Assembly (NCBI GenBank): GCA_024742275.1
Contig: JANSYS010000017.1
Location: 35,870 to 99,869, forward strand
Reading direction: 5' to 3'
Origin: Alphaproteobacteria bacterium
Lineage (GTDB): Bacteria; Pseudomonadota; Alphaproteobacteria; Thalassobaculales; Thalassobaculaceae
Length of the DNA stretch: 64,000 bases
Shown: positions 8,470 to 17,274 of the stretch, piece by piece
Position numbering within the stretch: position 1 is the first letter of the stretch
Layout of the letters: every line of letters starts with the position of its first letter
Made by a program: the position numbers and the translations under genes
Notes under the pieces: generated by a model
What the model was told of the DNA's origin: nothing
The model's input: only the letters and a program-made list of their open reading frames with translations
Database searches by the model: none

Positions 8470-9270
8470 CTACAGCATTTCGTCGAATGCGCGCCATATG
8501 GTGTCGTACCACCGTCGCCAGCCGGGGCCGAGCATCAGGTTGTGGGGCGCGTCGTCGAGGCGCAAGTGTCGGCCGCCGAGAAATTCGGCGATGGCGGCAT
8601 CCTGGCCGGGCGGGTGGCGGGCCGGGTCGTCGCGGCCCCCCTCGACGACCAGGATCGGCAGGTCGCTGTCCAGAGCGGACCGGTCCACCGGGATGCGGAG
8701 ATCGTAGCGCTCGTTCAGCAAGCGCGGGCTCTCGGCGCAGAGCCGGGCTGCCATTGTCGCGAGTTCCGCCTCATCCAGGTGCGGCGCATACCGCTCTGCG
8801 GCCTGTGCCGCCGTCAGCGCAGGGCATAGAGCGTCCTCTGAGACCAACGGCACCTTCGCCGCGCCCGGCAGGTTGCCGGGCGGCGACGGGCAGACCAGCA
8901 GCAGGCCGGCGATGTCGCGCTGCAGGGCGGCAAGCGTCACGATCAGTCCTCCGAGGGAATGACCGACCAGGACCGGACGACCTTCGATCGCATCGATCGC
9001 CAGGACGACATCCTGCACCATATCCGCGACGCCCGCCGTGACGAACGCCGCATCCGGTTCCAGTCCCCCGTGGCCGCGTAGATCCAGCGCGTGGACCCGG
9101 CGTCCGCCTTCGGCGTGGCGCTGAAGCCACCTGTCCCAGCACCAGGCGCCATGATAGGCGCCATGGACGAGAAGAACCGGCCGACGTCGGTCTATCGCCG
9201 CCGCCGCACCAACGGTCGAATGAAGCCGCGCCTGCCCGAGCGACGCTACCGACGTCCCGACCGTTGCCAT
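8470..9270 (-). CDS. Alpha/beta-fold hydrolase
   Basis: A 266-residue alpha/beta hydrolase. The oxyanion strand ends in VLLVHGAYHGAWCWDRW. The nucleophile elbow is GHSLGG. An acidic residue sits in VVEGGRDDPARH and the catalytic histidine in DDAPHNLMLGP, close to the C-terminus. The reading frame extends upstream to 9402, but that part is arginine-rich and unlike the family, so the ATG at 9270 is chosen. Esterase, lipase or amidase activity cannot be separated. It stands between tRNA-Leu and ilvE on the same strand as ilvE. Confidence 0.85.
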   Translation of the reverse strand: MATVGTSVASLGQARLHSTVGAAAAIDRRRPVLLVHGAYHGAWCWDRWLQRHAEGGRRVHALDLRGHGGLEPDAAFVTAGVADMVQDVVLAIDAIEGRPVLVGHSLGGLIVTLAALQRDIAGLLLVCPSPPGNLPGAAKVPLVSEDALCPALTAAQAAERYAPHLDEAELATMAARLCAESPRLLNERYDLRIPVDRSALDSDLPILVVEGGRDDPARHPPGQDAAIAEFLGGRHLRLDDAPHNLMLGPGWRRWYDTIWRAFDEML

Positions 9271-9353
9271 TCGCACCGTCTCCGGGCTCCTGCTGTTGCG
9301 ACTCCCACCGCCTCTGAAACGCCGAGGCGCTCTGTAGCAGGTGATCCGCGCCG

Positions 9354-10295
9354 CTACTCGGCCGCGTTCGCCTTTGCGGCGCCGTAGATCGGCAGGCGCC
9401 ATTCCCCATGGGCTCCGGTCGTCCCGTGGCAGACGTCGAAGTACCGCTCCTGCAACCGCTTGGTGATCGGCCCGACGGCACCGTTGCCGACAGGAAGCTT
9501 GTCGATGGAGGTGATCGGCGTGACTTCCCAGGCGGTGCCGCAGAAGAACGCCTCGTCGGCGGCGACCAGTTCGGAGCGGTCGACATCCCGCTCCACCGCC
9601 GGAATACCCATCTCGTCAAGAAGCTGCAGAACGGTCGCTCGGGTGATGCTTTCCAGTATATCGCTTGAGGTGTGCGGCGTGATCGGCACCCCGTCGCGTA
9701 CCATGAAAAAGCACATGCCCGGTCCTTCGGCGACCTTGCCCCGGCTGTTCAGCATGATCGCCGTGTCATAGCCATCCGCGTTGGACTGCAGCGTGGCGAG
9801 GCGGCCGTTCTGGTAGTTGGCGTTTACCTTGGCGCGCATTGGCATCGCGTTGTCCGGAACCCGCATCCAGGAACTGACCTGGGCCGAAATTCCGTCGGTG
9901 ATCTTGGCGGAGCGGGGGCGCTCCTGTGCGGTGATTGCCAGTTTAATCGGGCCGGTGACGTTCTGACCGCCATGGCCGGCGATGTAGGTCGTCGTCATAA
10001 TATGGACGTTCTCGCCACGGAAACTGTTGGCCCGTATCAGCTCGATGGTCTTCTCCGTCACGTAGGCCGGCGTGATGATCTCGTCGTAGCGCATGAAGCG
10101 TTGGGAGAAAACGAGCCGAGCCATGTGCTCTTCCATGCGGAACAGGTACATCTCCTCCTGGTCCGGATTCCAGTAGCCGCGCACCCCCTCGAACACGGCC
10201 GATCCGAACTTGAAGGCCGCGGTATCCACATGAACCTTGCCCTGATTCCAGGGAACGATCTGGTCGTCCAAGAAAACGTAGTCGGGGGTCGCCAT
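9354..10295 (-). CDS. ilvE: Branched-chain amino acid aminotransferase
   Basis: A 313-residue fold-type IV PLP aminotransferase that transfers the amino group of glutamate to the 2-oxo acids of valine, leucine and isoleucine. The N-terminal FKFGSAVFEGVRGYW motif is typical of the IlvE branch. The Schiff-base lysine is Lys156 in RAKVNANYQN, and the PLP-phosphate region is in SSDILESITRATVLQL. D-amino-acid aminotransferase and aminodeoxychorismate lyase, which share the fold, are less likely given the FEGVRGYW motif and length. It is probably monocistronic. The 158 bases upstream hold no other gene. Confidence 0.92.
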   Translation of the reverse strand: MATPDYVFLDDQIVPWNQGKVHVDTAAFKFGSAVFEGVRGYWNPDQEEMYLFRMEEHMARLVFSQRFMRYDEIITPAYVTEKTIELIRANSFRGENVHIMTTTYIAGHGGQNVTGPIKLAITAQERPRSAKITDGISAQVSSWMRVPDNAMPMRAKVNANYQNGRLATLQSNADGYDTAIMLNSRGKVAEGPGMCFFMVRDGVPITPHTSSDILESITRATVLQLLDEMGIPAVERDVDRSELVAADEAFFCGTAWEVTPITSIDKLPVGNGAVGPITKRLQERYFDVCHGTTGAHGEWRLPIYGAAKANAAE

Positions 10296-10454
10296 GGTCT
10301 CTGATCCTTCGTTTTTCGGGCCGGTATCCGGAAGAGGGGTCGACCGTGTCCGGACACCGGGCGGGGCCGGGCAGTCGGGATCGGCAATTTAGGGCTCGCG
10401 GCTTTCCCCGGCAAGACGGCCGGTCCTGCCCATGGCAGGCGGCCGCGCTTCCGC

Positions 10455-11822
10455 TTAGTCGCCGCGGAGCGCCGCCATGCCCTTTTCCCGGAGCTTGTCG
10501 GCCTTCTCCGAGCCCTCGACCAGTTCGACCAGCCGGACGGTGCAGAACAGATCGACAGAGGAAACGGAGACGTCGTTGGCCTGGAGGCGTTGCAACAGGT
10601 CCGTCGACCGCTCGCTCAGCTTGGTGCCGATCGACTTCATCGCCATCTCGATCTCTCCTTCCAACCCGATATCGCCGGCGTATTGCTTGCAGAGGCGCAG
10701 GGAGACGATCTGATTCTCCACGGCACGGAACCGGTCATTCATGCTGCCCGCCGTACCTGGTGGGGCGTCGAGGGCGTCGATGGCTGCGGCCGTATGCGGA
10801 GCGGCACCCGCGACCACCGTTTCGCGGGCCAGCCGGGCGAACTCCGCCTTCACCCGCTCGATCTGACGGGCGACGCCGCGGCCACCCCCGCCCGCGGCTT
10901 TCGCTTCGCGCTGCAAGGTTTTCAACTCTGAGCCAAGGGCCCGGGCGACGGCGACCGGGTCGTCCTGCTGCGCTTCGGTTTCGGCCCGGACGTCGATCAC
11001 CCGATCTTCCTGCTGGCTCGCTACGGCCTCACCGACCTGGCCGCCCATGGCCTTGATAAGATCTCCGGCACCTTCGTCGATCAGGCGTTCGATGAGCCCT
11101 GGCAGCATTGCCGGGGAGGCGAGACGGGCCATCAGCGAGAACACCAGGATCGGAAGACCGTCGCGGTCGATCACCGCCGTTTTGGTCAGCGCGTCGACGA
11201 CGTGCCTCAGGCCTGCATTGTTGATGTCGGATATCGGTGGAGGCGGCAGATGCCGACGCATCGTCGCGATCGGTCCGGCGATGGACAGCGCGATCACGAT
11301 GTCGTCGAGGGATGCCAGGACTTCCGGGCCGCCGAGGCGTTCCTGCAGCCGGGCCCGCTCTTTCCTATCCTTGGCACCAGCGCTGCGCAGTCCGCTGAGG
11401 ACCCCGTAGGCGGCCTGCCAGAACGGGCGTCCTAGGTCCTGGACTGCTTCTGCGTCGGCGGCATCGACGGTTTTGATCGCCTCCCGGACGGGCGCGAGAC
11501 CGGACTCGCCGAGAAGCGCTTCGGTCTCCGCCCAGATCGGCTTGAGGGCGCTGCGTGGGATCCGCCCCAGAGCCTTTCGCGGCGTGTTGGGGTTGTACAA
11601 AAGGTCTTCGAACGGGATGCAGAAGAGCCGCATCGGCGTCAGCCGACGGGGCGGGCGGATCAGGCGCAGTCGCGGCCGGATCTGGGACAGCATGGCGACG
11701 GCGGCCGACTGTTGGGACGGTCTGAGCCGGCGCAGATCCAGGGCGGTGGCCAGTTTCTCGAACTCGGCCTCGGGAATCTCGAAGACCTTGCCCGCCATGT
11801 TGTCGAGGGAGTTGTCGCTCAT
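10455..11822 (-). CDS. Conserved hypothetical protein, partner of the upstream gene
   Basis: A 455-residue, mostly helical protein that I cannot assign to a family. It has no signal peptide or membrane segment. A proline/arginine-rich stretch (RPRLRLIRPPRRLTPMRLF near residue 50) precedes FCIPFEDLLYNP. A charged region with coiled-coil tendency lies around residues 285-330 (LKTLQREAKAAGGGGRG). The ATG at 11822 follows the previous gene by 26 bases, so the two are co-transcribed and probably act together. The open frame continues upstream inside that gene, but only as an out-of-phase shadow. Confidence 0.75.
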   Translation of the reverse strand: MSDNSLDNMAGKVFEIPEAEFEKLATALDLRRLRPSQQSAAVAMLSQIRPRLRLIRPPRRLTPMRLFCIPFEDLLYNPNTPRKALGRIPRSALKPIWAETEALLGESGLAPVREAIKTVDAADAEAVQDLGRPFWQAAYGVLSGLRSAGAKDRKERARLQERLGGPEVLASLDDIVIALSIAGPIATMRRHLPPPPISDINNAGLRHVVDALTKTAVIDRDGLPILVFSLMARLASPAMLPGLIERLIDEGAGDLIKAMGGQVGEAVASQQEDRVIDVRAETEAQQDDPVAVARALGSELKTLQREAKAAGGGGRGVARQIERVKAEFARLARETVVAGAAPHTAAAIDALDAPPGTAGSMNDRFRAVENQIVSLRLCKQYAGDIGLEGEIEMAMKSIGTKLSERSTDLLQRLQANDVSVSSVDLFCTVRLVELVEGSEKADKLREKGMAALRGD

Positions 11823-11848
11823 TCGCCTCTCCCGGCTCTCGGGCTCCG

Positions 11849-13012
11849 TCAGCCCTGTTCGCGCATCGCGTCCGTCCTGCGGCGTTCGATGCGGAGCTGC
11901 AGTTCGATGTCCGTGTCTCCCGACTGCCAGTTTTGCAGCGGCTTCACGAACTTGCGCATGGCGTTCTCGAGTTCGCCCCAGGCCTTGCCCTTCTGGCCCT
12001 CCAGTTCCTTGGTTGGCACCAGAGGGAGCATGCGGACGATCTCTTCGAGTGCGTCGACCTGCTCGTAGATCGCCGCCTCGATAACCGAATCCCATATTCC
12101 GAGCACGTGTTCCCAGCCGTCCAGCAGCCAGGACAGGCGATTCATGCGGTCTTCAATCTCCGGGCCGACCGTACCCCAGTTCGCCAGCGCGTGCTGGAGA
12201 TCATTCGCATGGTCGTCGACCTCGCCCATCAGGGTCTGGCCGATATCGAGGGTCAGCAGCGCTACATCAGCGGTGAGGAACGCAAGCCCATCCGAATCCG
12301 CATGCGAGTTCCGACCCCAGGCGGTGACGTTCATTCGAAAGGCTTTGAGCCGGCTCAGGAGGCGGCGAAGACGGCACTCGTGCGGCATGGAGGCGATGCC
12401 GATGGGCGCGATCATCTCGGACCAGGTCTCGATGTCGGCGTAGAGCCGTTCAGAAGAGACGTTCAGGTTCTTGGCGATGTCGGCCATCATGCCGCGCACC
12501 TTCTTCTGCCCGGCCGGAGATGTTAGCTCGGACACGGACAGCTTCACGTCCGTCGCAGCGAGATTCTTCACCACCGAGTTGACCAGGTAGTAGTTGGTCA
12601 GCAGGCGCTCGTTGTCTTCCTGCTCTATGGCTTTCTCGGCGGCCTCGATACCGTCCGGGCCGGACAAGCCGGTAAGCGCGATCTCGTGCGCGCAGCGCCG
12701 CATCGCCAGCGGGGTGGCGGCCTTCCTGTTTTCGATCATGTCGTGGAACGCGCGATCGTGGACGGTCATGCGGAACACGTCCGTCACGCCGGACCAGCCG
12801 ATGATGTAGACGCCGCTACCGCCGGAAAGGCCCGGAACGATCACTTCCAACCCTCCGTTGCCGTCGGCCCGGGCCCGGGCGAAGGAGAGCATCGGCGTCG
12901 TGAAGGGCACCACGACACCGCGTTCCTCGAATGTCGCCGGCCAGTACCTGGTATTGAGGTGCCCGCCCGACTCATCGTCGCCGCTCGCGGGTGTGCTCTG
13001 CGGTTGCGTCAT
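11849..13012 (-). CDS. Conserved hypothetical protein, first gene of an unknown pair
   Basis: A 387-residue soluble protein with no family I recognise. The N-terminal third contains a glycine-rich beta segment (VPGLSGGSGVYIIGWSG near residues 58-74). The remainder is predicted helical and rich in acidic residues and tryptophan (SWLLDGWEHVLGIWDSV near residue 300). It ends with a basic tail. It is the promoter-proximal gene of a two-gene unit with the 455-residue protein. No enzymatic motif is visible. The helical content and shared operon suggest a complex, but this is only inference. Confidence 0.75.
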   Translation of the reverse strand: MTQPQSTPASGDDESGGHLNTRYWPATFEERGVVVPFTTPMLSFARARADGNGGLEVIVPGLSGGSGVYIIGWSGVTDVFRMTVHDRAFHDMIENRKAATPLAMRRCAHEIALTGLSGPDGIEAAEKAIEQEDNERLLTNYYLVNSVVKNLAATDVKLSVSELTSPAGQKKVRGMMADIAKNLNVSSERLYADIETWSEMIAPIGIASMPHECRLRRLLSRLKAFRMNVTAWGRNSHADSDGLAFLTADVALLTLDIGQTLMGEVDDHANDLQHALANWGTVGPEIEDRMNRLSWLLDGWEHVLGIWDSVIEAAIYEQVDALEEIVRMLPLVPTKELEGQKGKAWGELENAMRKFVKPLQNWQSGDTDIELQLRIERRRTDAMREQG

Positions 13013-13082
13013 CGTGTCGTGGATCCTGATCTAGGATCGGGTGTGTACAGTCCGACCTTGGCGGAAAACCGTTTTCGTTGCA

Positions 13083-13715
13083 TCAACTATCATGCGTAGC
13101 AGCATTTCGCGGCGCGGGAACGCCCGCCAGCATGCGGAACCGCTGCAGGTACAGCGCTTTCGCGTCGTCGGGAGCCACCGGATCGATGGCGATTGGCTGT
13201 TTGACCCGTGGCGGGCCGAAGATTTTTCGCGCCTCCGCGGTATCGAAGCCGGCGATCTGGGTCGCTTCGAAATAGGCGGCGATCCGATCGGCCCGTTTGA
13301 TCAGCTTCGTCACCGTCGCCGGCAACTCGGGCGGCAGGCCGAAGCGGATGTGGATAGCCGACTCCAGTCGCTTGTCGACGGTTTTGTAGTCGGGGCCGAT
13401 GATCGCCTTGAACGGGGTGATCATGTCGCCGATTACGTATTCCGGGCCGTCATGCAACAGGGCGGCGAGCCGCCATTTGCGCGCGAGGGTCCCGTCGATG
13501 CCGGTGGCGATCCTCTCGACCAGGACGGAGTGCTGCGCGACCGAGTAGGCCCAGGCTCCCGACGTCTGGCCGTTCCAGCGTGCGACCCTGGACAGGCCGT
13601 GGGCGATATCCTCGATCTCGACGTCGAATGGCGAGGGGTCGAGCAGGTCGAGACGCCGGCCGCTCAGCATGCGTTGCCAGGCCCGGGGCGGCTCGTCGGA
13701 ACGGGTTCGGCTCAT
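13083..13715 (-). CDS. HD-domain phosphohydrolase (YfbR-like)
   Basis: A 210-residue HD-superfamily hydrolase. The metal ligands are visible: His62 in AQHSVLV, the HD pair His88-Asp89 in ALLHDGPEYVIGD, and a later aspartate in KRADRIAAYFE. The HDGPE-like motif and size match the family of 5'-deoxynucleotidase YfbR and related HD hydrolases, which act on nucleoside monophosphates. The substrate is inferred only. The gene lies 37 bases downstream of a small membrane-protein gene on the same strand. Confidence 0.82.
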   Translation of the reverse strand: MSRTRSDEPPRAWQRMLSGRRLDLLDPSPFDVEIEDIAHGLSRVARWNGQTSGAWAYSVAQHSVLVERIATGIDGTLARKWRLAALLHDGPEYVIGDMITPFKAIIGPDYKTVDKRLESAIHIRFGLPPELPATVTKLIKRADRIAAYFEATQIAGFDTAEARKIFGPPRVKQPIAIDPVAPDDAKALYLQRFRMLAGVPAPRNAATHDS

Positions 13716-13752
13716 GACGTGTCGGAACTCCGAGAGACAGGTGGGGTAGGGG

Positions 13753-14073
13753 TCAGCGCCGGGCCGACCGCCTGCCGATCATCGCAACAGCGCATAGCAT
13801 CAAAAGCGGTCCGACGGCGATCAGCGCGCGTGTTGCAAGGGCGATGTTGAACTCGGTCACATACTGGACCTCGAACAGGTCCTCGCAGCGCTCCCGTGCG
13901 TCCCGCTCCGAGTAGCGCCCGGCACATCCGCGCCGGCCGGTGTCGCGTTTGTGCTCGATTTCGGCGCGTGTGGCGTCCCAGGCCCGATAGGAGACGAGCG
14001 TGACCCCTCCGGCCCACAGGACGGAGAGCGACAACAGCACGGAGAAACCAACGACGACGAGGGGCCGGTTCAT
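13753..14073 (-). CDS. Small two-helix membrane protein
   Basis: A 106-residue protein with hydrophobic helices at about residues 5-28 and 78-99, separated by a polar, arginine- and cysteine-rich segment (GCAGRYSERDARERC near residue 50). The two cysteines could pair if the loop is periplasmic. No family is recognised. It precedes the HD hydrolase gene on the same strand and diverges from the MFS transporter at 14191. Confidence 0.6.
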   Translation of the reverse strand: MNRPLVVVGFSVLLSLSVLWAGGVTLVSYRAWDATRAEIEHKRDTGRRGCAGRYSERDARERCEDLFEVQYVTEFNIALATRALIAVGPLLMLCAVAMIGRRSARR

Positions 14074-14190
14074 CGCTTTCCCCTAGCCATTGTGGAGGCG
14101 TCCGGCAAGGGGACGGAAAGGGGCGCCTCTTGACCGTGGTCGAGGGTGCGCGCACTTTCGTCGTCCAGCCAACTGTCTGTCGACACCTCA

Positions 14191-15438
14191 ATGACCGCCG
14201 CTACGCAGACCGTCGAGGATCCCGCCGGATCGTTCCGCGATGACATCAAGGTCATCTCGCTGATCGGCACCGCCCATTTCTTCAGCCATTTCTACATTCT
14301 GCTGCTTGCGCCGCTGTTTCCGATCCTCAAGGACGCGTTCGGGGTCAGTTACGTGCAACTCGGGCTGATTCTGACGGTTGCCAACGCCGCGACCGGCATC
14401 AGTCAGATACCGTTCGGTTACCTGGTCGACAAAGTCGGCGCGAAATGGATCCTGATCGGCGGGCTGGCGGCCCACGGGCTCGCATTCGTGTTGATCGGCG
14501 TCACCGGATCGTACTGGGCGATGCTGGCCTGCATGGTATTGGCTGGCGCGGCGAACGGCGTCTACCACCCGGCGGACTACGCTATCCTGTCGGCGTCCGT
14601 GTCGGAGAAGCGGATGGGACGCGGGTTTTCGCTCCACACCTTCACTGGCTTCGCCGGTTTCGCCGCAGTTCCGATGACAATTGTCTGGCTCGCCCAGGAG
14701 TTCGGCTGGCAGACCGGCGTCACGATCTGCGGCGCGGCGGGCATGATCGCCGCCCTAGCCCTGGTAGTCTTCGGGCGGTCGCTGAAACACAAGCCTGGCT
14801 CCGACAAGCGGGCGAAGAAGGATGCCGGCGCCGCCGACCAGCCGGCGGCCGCGGGCGCCGGCTCGATCATGCTGAACCCGGCGATCCTGATGTGCCTGCT
14901 TTTTTTCCTGTTGCTGGCGCTCAGCTCAGGCGGAATCAACAACTTCCTGGTCTCCGCCCTCAACCGGGTTCACGGAACGCCGATCGATTCGGCGAACCTA
15001 GGGCTGACGTTCTATCTCGTCGGCTCGTCGCTCGGGATCCTGCTCGGCGGGGTGATCGCCGACCGGACGACGAACCACAATCGGGTCGCGGCTTGCTGCT
15101 TCCTGGCGACGGCTGTCGCGATCATGATTGTCGGAGTGGTGGCGTTGCCGGTGTGGGCGCTCGTCGCGCTGATGGCGCTGCAGGGGCTGACGCACGGAAT
15201 CATCATGCCGAGCCGCGACATGATCGTGCGGTCGGTGACGCCGACCGGATCCATGGGCAAGGTGTTCGGGTTCGTCTCCACCGGGTTCAGCCTGGGCGGC
15301 ATCGTGGCCCCGCTGATGTTCGGTTTTCTGCTCGACCGGGGCGAGCCCGCCCTCGTGTTTTACGTGATCGCAGGCTTCATGATCGTGTCGCTCCTCACCG
15401 TCTTCTCCGTCGGCGGCAAAAAGACCGCGCAGGCATAG
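14191..15438 (+). CDS. MFS transporter
   Basis: A 415-residue major facilitator superfamily permease with 12 predicted membrane helices and a hydrophilic central loop (about residues 200-232, KHKPGSDKRAKKDAGAAD). The loop between helices 2 and 3 carries GYLVDKVGAKW, a form of the MFS motif GxLaDrxGrk. The equivalent in the second half is GGVIADRTTNHNR. The ATG at 14191 is preferred over the in-frame ATG at 14146, which would add a serine-rich tail ahead of the first helix. The substrate is unknown; no catabolic gene is directly coupled. Confidence 0.88.
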   Translation: MTAATQTVEDPAGSFRDDIKVISLIGTAHFFSHFYILLLAPLFPILKDAFGVSYVQLGLILTVANAATGISQIPFGYLVDKVGAKWILIGGLAAHGLAFVLIGVTGSYWAMLACMVLAGAANGVYHPADYAILSASVSEKRMGRGFSLHTFTGFAGFAAVPMTIVWLAQEFGWQTGVTICGAAGMIAALALVVFGRSLKHKPGSDKRAKKDAGAADQPAAAGAGSIMLNPAILMCLLFFLLLALSSGGINNFLVSALNRVHGTPIDSANLGLTFYLVGSSLGILLGGVIADRTTNHNRVAACCFLATAVAIMIVGVVALPVWALVALMALQGLTHGIIMPSRDMIVRSVTPTGSMGKVFGFVSTGFSLGGIVAPLMFGFLLDRGEPALVFYVIAGFMIVSLLTVFSVGGKKTAQA

Positions 15439-15452
15439 GGCCCCCGACCGGC

Positions 15453-16391
15453 CTATCCCTGCTTGGCGAGCGTCGCCTCGCGGTGGATGACGTAGAGACC
15501 GCTCACGATCACGATGCTACCGCCGGCGATGACCCAATAGTCCGGGAAGTCGCCAAAGATCACGTAGCCCCAGAACGCCGCGAAGATGATCTGAATGTAC
15601 TGGAACGGCGCGAGGGTCGATGCCGTGGCGACCTTGTAGGCATTGATCATCAGCAGCTGGGAGACCCCGCCGATCGCACCCATGGCCGCCATCCAGCCGA
15701 CTTGCACGAGGGTCGGGGTCTGCCAGAAGAACGGCAGCAGCACGGAGGTGCCGATCGTTCCCATTAGAGCAGCGTAGAACAGAATGGATAGGGTTTCCTC
15801 GGTGCGGGTCAGCATCCGCGTCACGATGACGAAAACGGCGAAGATCAACGCCATGAACAGCATGAGCCCGTAGGCCCAGTGAACGTCACCGAAGCCGGGG
15901 CGCACGATGACCAGAACGCCCGCCAGACCGATCATCACCGCCGCCCAGCGCCTCGCTCCGACGCGCTCGCCGAGCAGCGGGATCGACAGCGCGACGACGA
16001 ACAGGGGCGCCACGAAGCTGATCGCCACGGCGTCAGCCAGAGGAATATGGCGGATGGCGGTGAAGAAACTCATGGTGGCGAGCAACAGCAGCACACCGCG
16101 CACCAATGTGAGCTTGACGTTGCGGACCCGCAGCAAGGGGACGATCCGCCGGCCGGGGAACAGCATCAGCATGAAGCCGAGATGGAAGGCATACCGTCCC
16201 CAGGCGACCATCGCGACCGGCAGTTCCTGGCCCAGATGCTTGGCGATGGTGTCCATCGAGGCGAACAGCATCTCGGCGAGGAGCAGCAGGGTGATGCCCC
16301 GCACGGCGTTCTCGGACACGTCCGGCGGGCGCGTCCTGCTGGCGGGGGCGCGATCGGGAGCGGATACGGGTGGTTGAGGGGCGGTCGACAT
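15453..16391 (-). CDS. EamA/DMT family transporter
   Basis: A 312-residue drug/metabolite transporter with two EamA repeats of five helices each and a polar N-terminal tail of about 30 residues. Repeat 1 starts at about residue 30 (ITLLLLAEMLFASMDTIAKHL). Repeat 2 starts near residue 170 (HWAYGLMLFMALIFAVFV). It converges on the MFS gene at 15438 with a 14-base gap. Members export amino acids, nucleotides or drugs, and nothing here narrows the substrate. Confidence 0.87.
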   Translation of the reverse strand: MSTAPQPPVSAPDRAPASRTRPPDVSENAVRGITLLLLAEMLFASMDTIAKHLGQELPVAMVAWGRYAFHLGFMLMLFPGRRIVPLLRVRNVKLTLVRGVLLLLATMSFFTAIRHIPLADAVAISFVAPLFVVALSIPLLGERVGARRWAAVMIGLAGVLVIVRPGFGDVHWAYGLMLFMALIFAVFVIVTRMLTRTEETLSILFYAALMGTIGTSVLLPFFWQTPTLVQVGWMAAMGAIGGVSQLLMINAYKVATASTLAPFQYIQIIFAAFWGYVIFGDFPDYWVIAGGSIVIVSGLYVIHREATLAKQG

Positions 16392-16530
16392 GGGGCGGAA
16401 AGTGACATACGCCTGCCCAATTGGGAAAGCAGGATCGCCTCCTCTTCACCCCGAGGACCCGACCGGCTAGAAACGTCGGCTCGGGAATGGGTGCGCGACC
16501 ACCGGTTTCCCTGGGCAAGGAAAACGACAG

Positions 16531-17250
16531 ATGAGCCTTTACGACAGCGAGCGGCGCTACCGGCGTCGGGTGTGGGGCGGTGTGATCCGCTTCGTCATCT
16601 TTGTCGGAGTCGTTGTTGCGGCCGCGATGACTGCCTACGAGTTCGGGGCCGAGGACATCCAAGGCGAGCGCCGTCTGTACCAGGCACAGCTCGCGGAGTT
16701 CGAGCGGGCGCGGGGCGCCGCCGAACAGGAGGCGGCGGACCTGCGCGTCGAGGTCGAGAAGGCGCGACTGGCAGTGCGGGAATGGGAGCGTCGCTATGAA
16801 ACCGACGTGCCGACCGGGACCCGGCTGGAACTGCTCGACCTGGTGACCGAACGTCTGGCGGCCGGTGTAGACCCGGAGCGTCTCGCCTTCCTGATCAAGG
16901 CGGCCGAGGACAAGCGCGAGTGCGAGGAGATCGAGACGAAACGGTTCCTCGTTCGAACACCACTCTATGACGGGGCCAATACCGCCGTGACGTTCGCCAA
17001 CGATGCCGTCGCGGTAACCGGAAGCGGCGAATCCGAAACCACAGACGCCGGCCTGCCACAGGCTTGGTACGATCCGCAAAAGCCTGTACGCCTCGTCTTT
17101 ACCCGTATCGATGGACAGCAGACGCTGATTTCCGGGATCCTGCCGCTGCAGCAGTCCGTCGTCCACGACGGGGTCGAGCATCATTTCATGGTCAAACCTG
17201 GCGCCCGTGGCTTCGCACAGGTAGCGGCCGAACGCTGCGCCTACCCGTGA
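16531..17250 (+). CDS. Membrane-anchored coiled-coil protein of unknown function
   Basis: A 239-residue protein with a basic N-terminus, one membrane helix at about residues 17-35 (VIRFVIFVGVVVAAAMTAY) and then a charged coiled coil to about residue 90 (EFERARGAAEQEAADLRVEV). A compact C-terminal domain contains two cysteines. The topology is cytoplasmic N-terminus with a periplasmic coiled coil and C-terminal domain. An AAGGAAAA ribosome site precedes the ATG. It lies 24 bases upstream of an MFS gene and could share its transcript. No family was recognised. Confidence 0.7.
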   Translation: MSLYDSERRYRRRVWGGVIRFVIFVGVVVAAAMTAYEFGAEDIQGERRLYQAQLAEFERARGAAEQEAADLRVEVEKARLAVREWERRYETDVPTGTRLELLDLVTERLAAGVDPERLAFLIKAAEDKRECEEIETKRFLVRTPLYDGANTAVTFANDAVAVTGSGESETTDAGLPQAWYDPQKPVRLVFTRIDGQQTLISGILPLQQSVVHDGVEHHFMVKPGARGFAQVAAERCAYP

Positions 17251-17274
17251 GCGCGCCATGCGTCTGAGGCTCCG

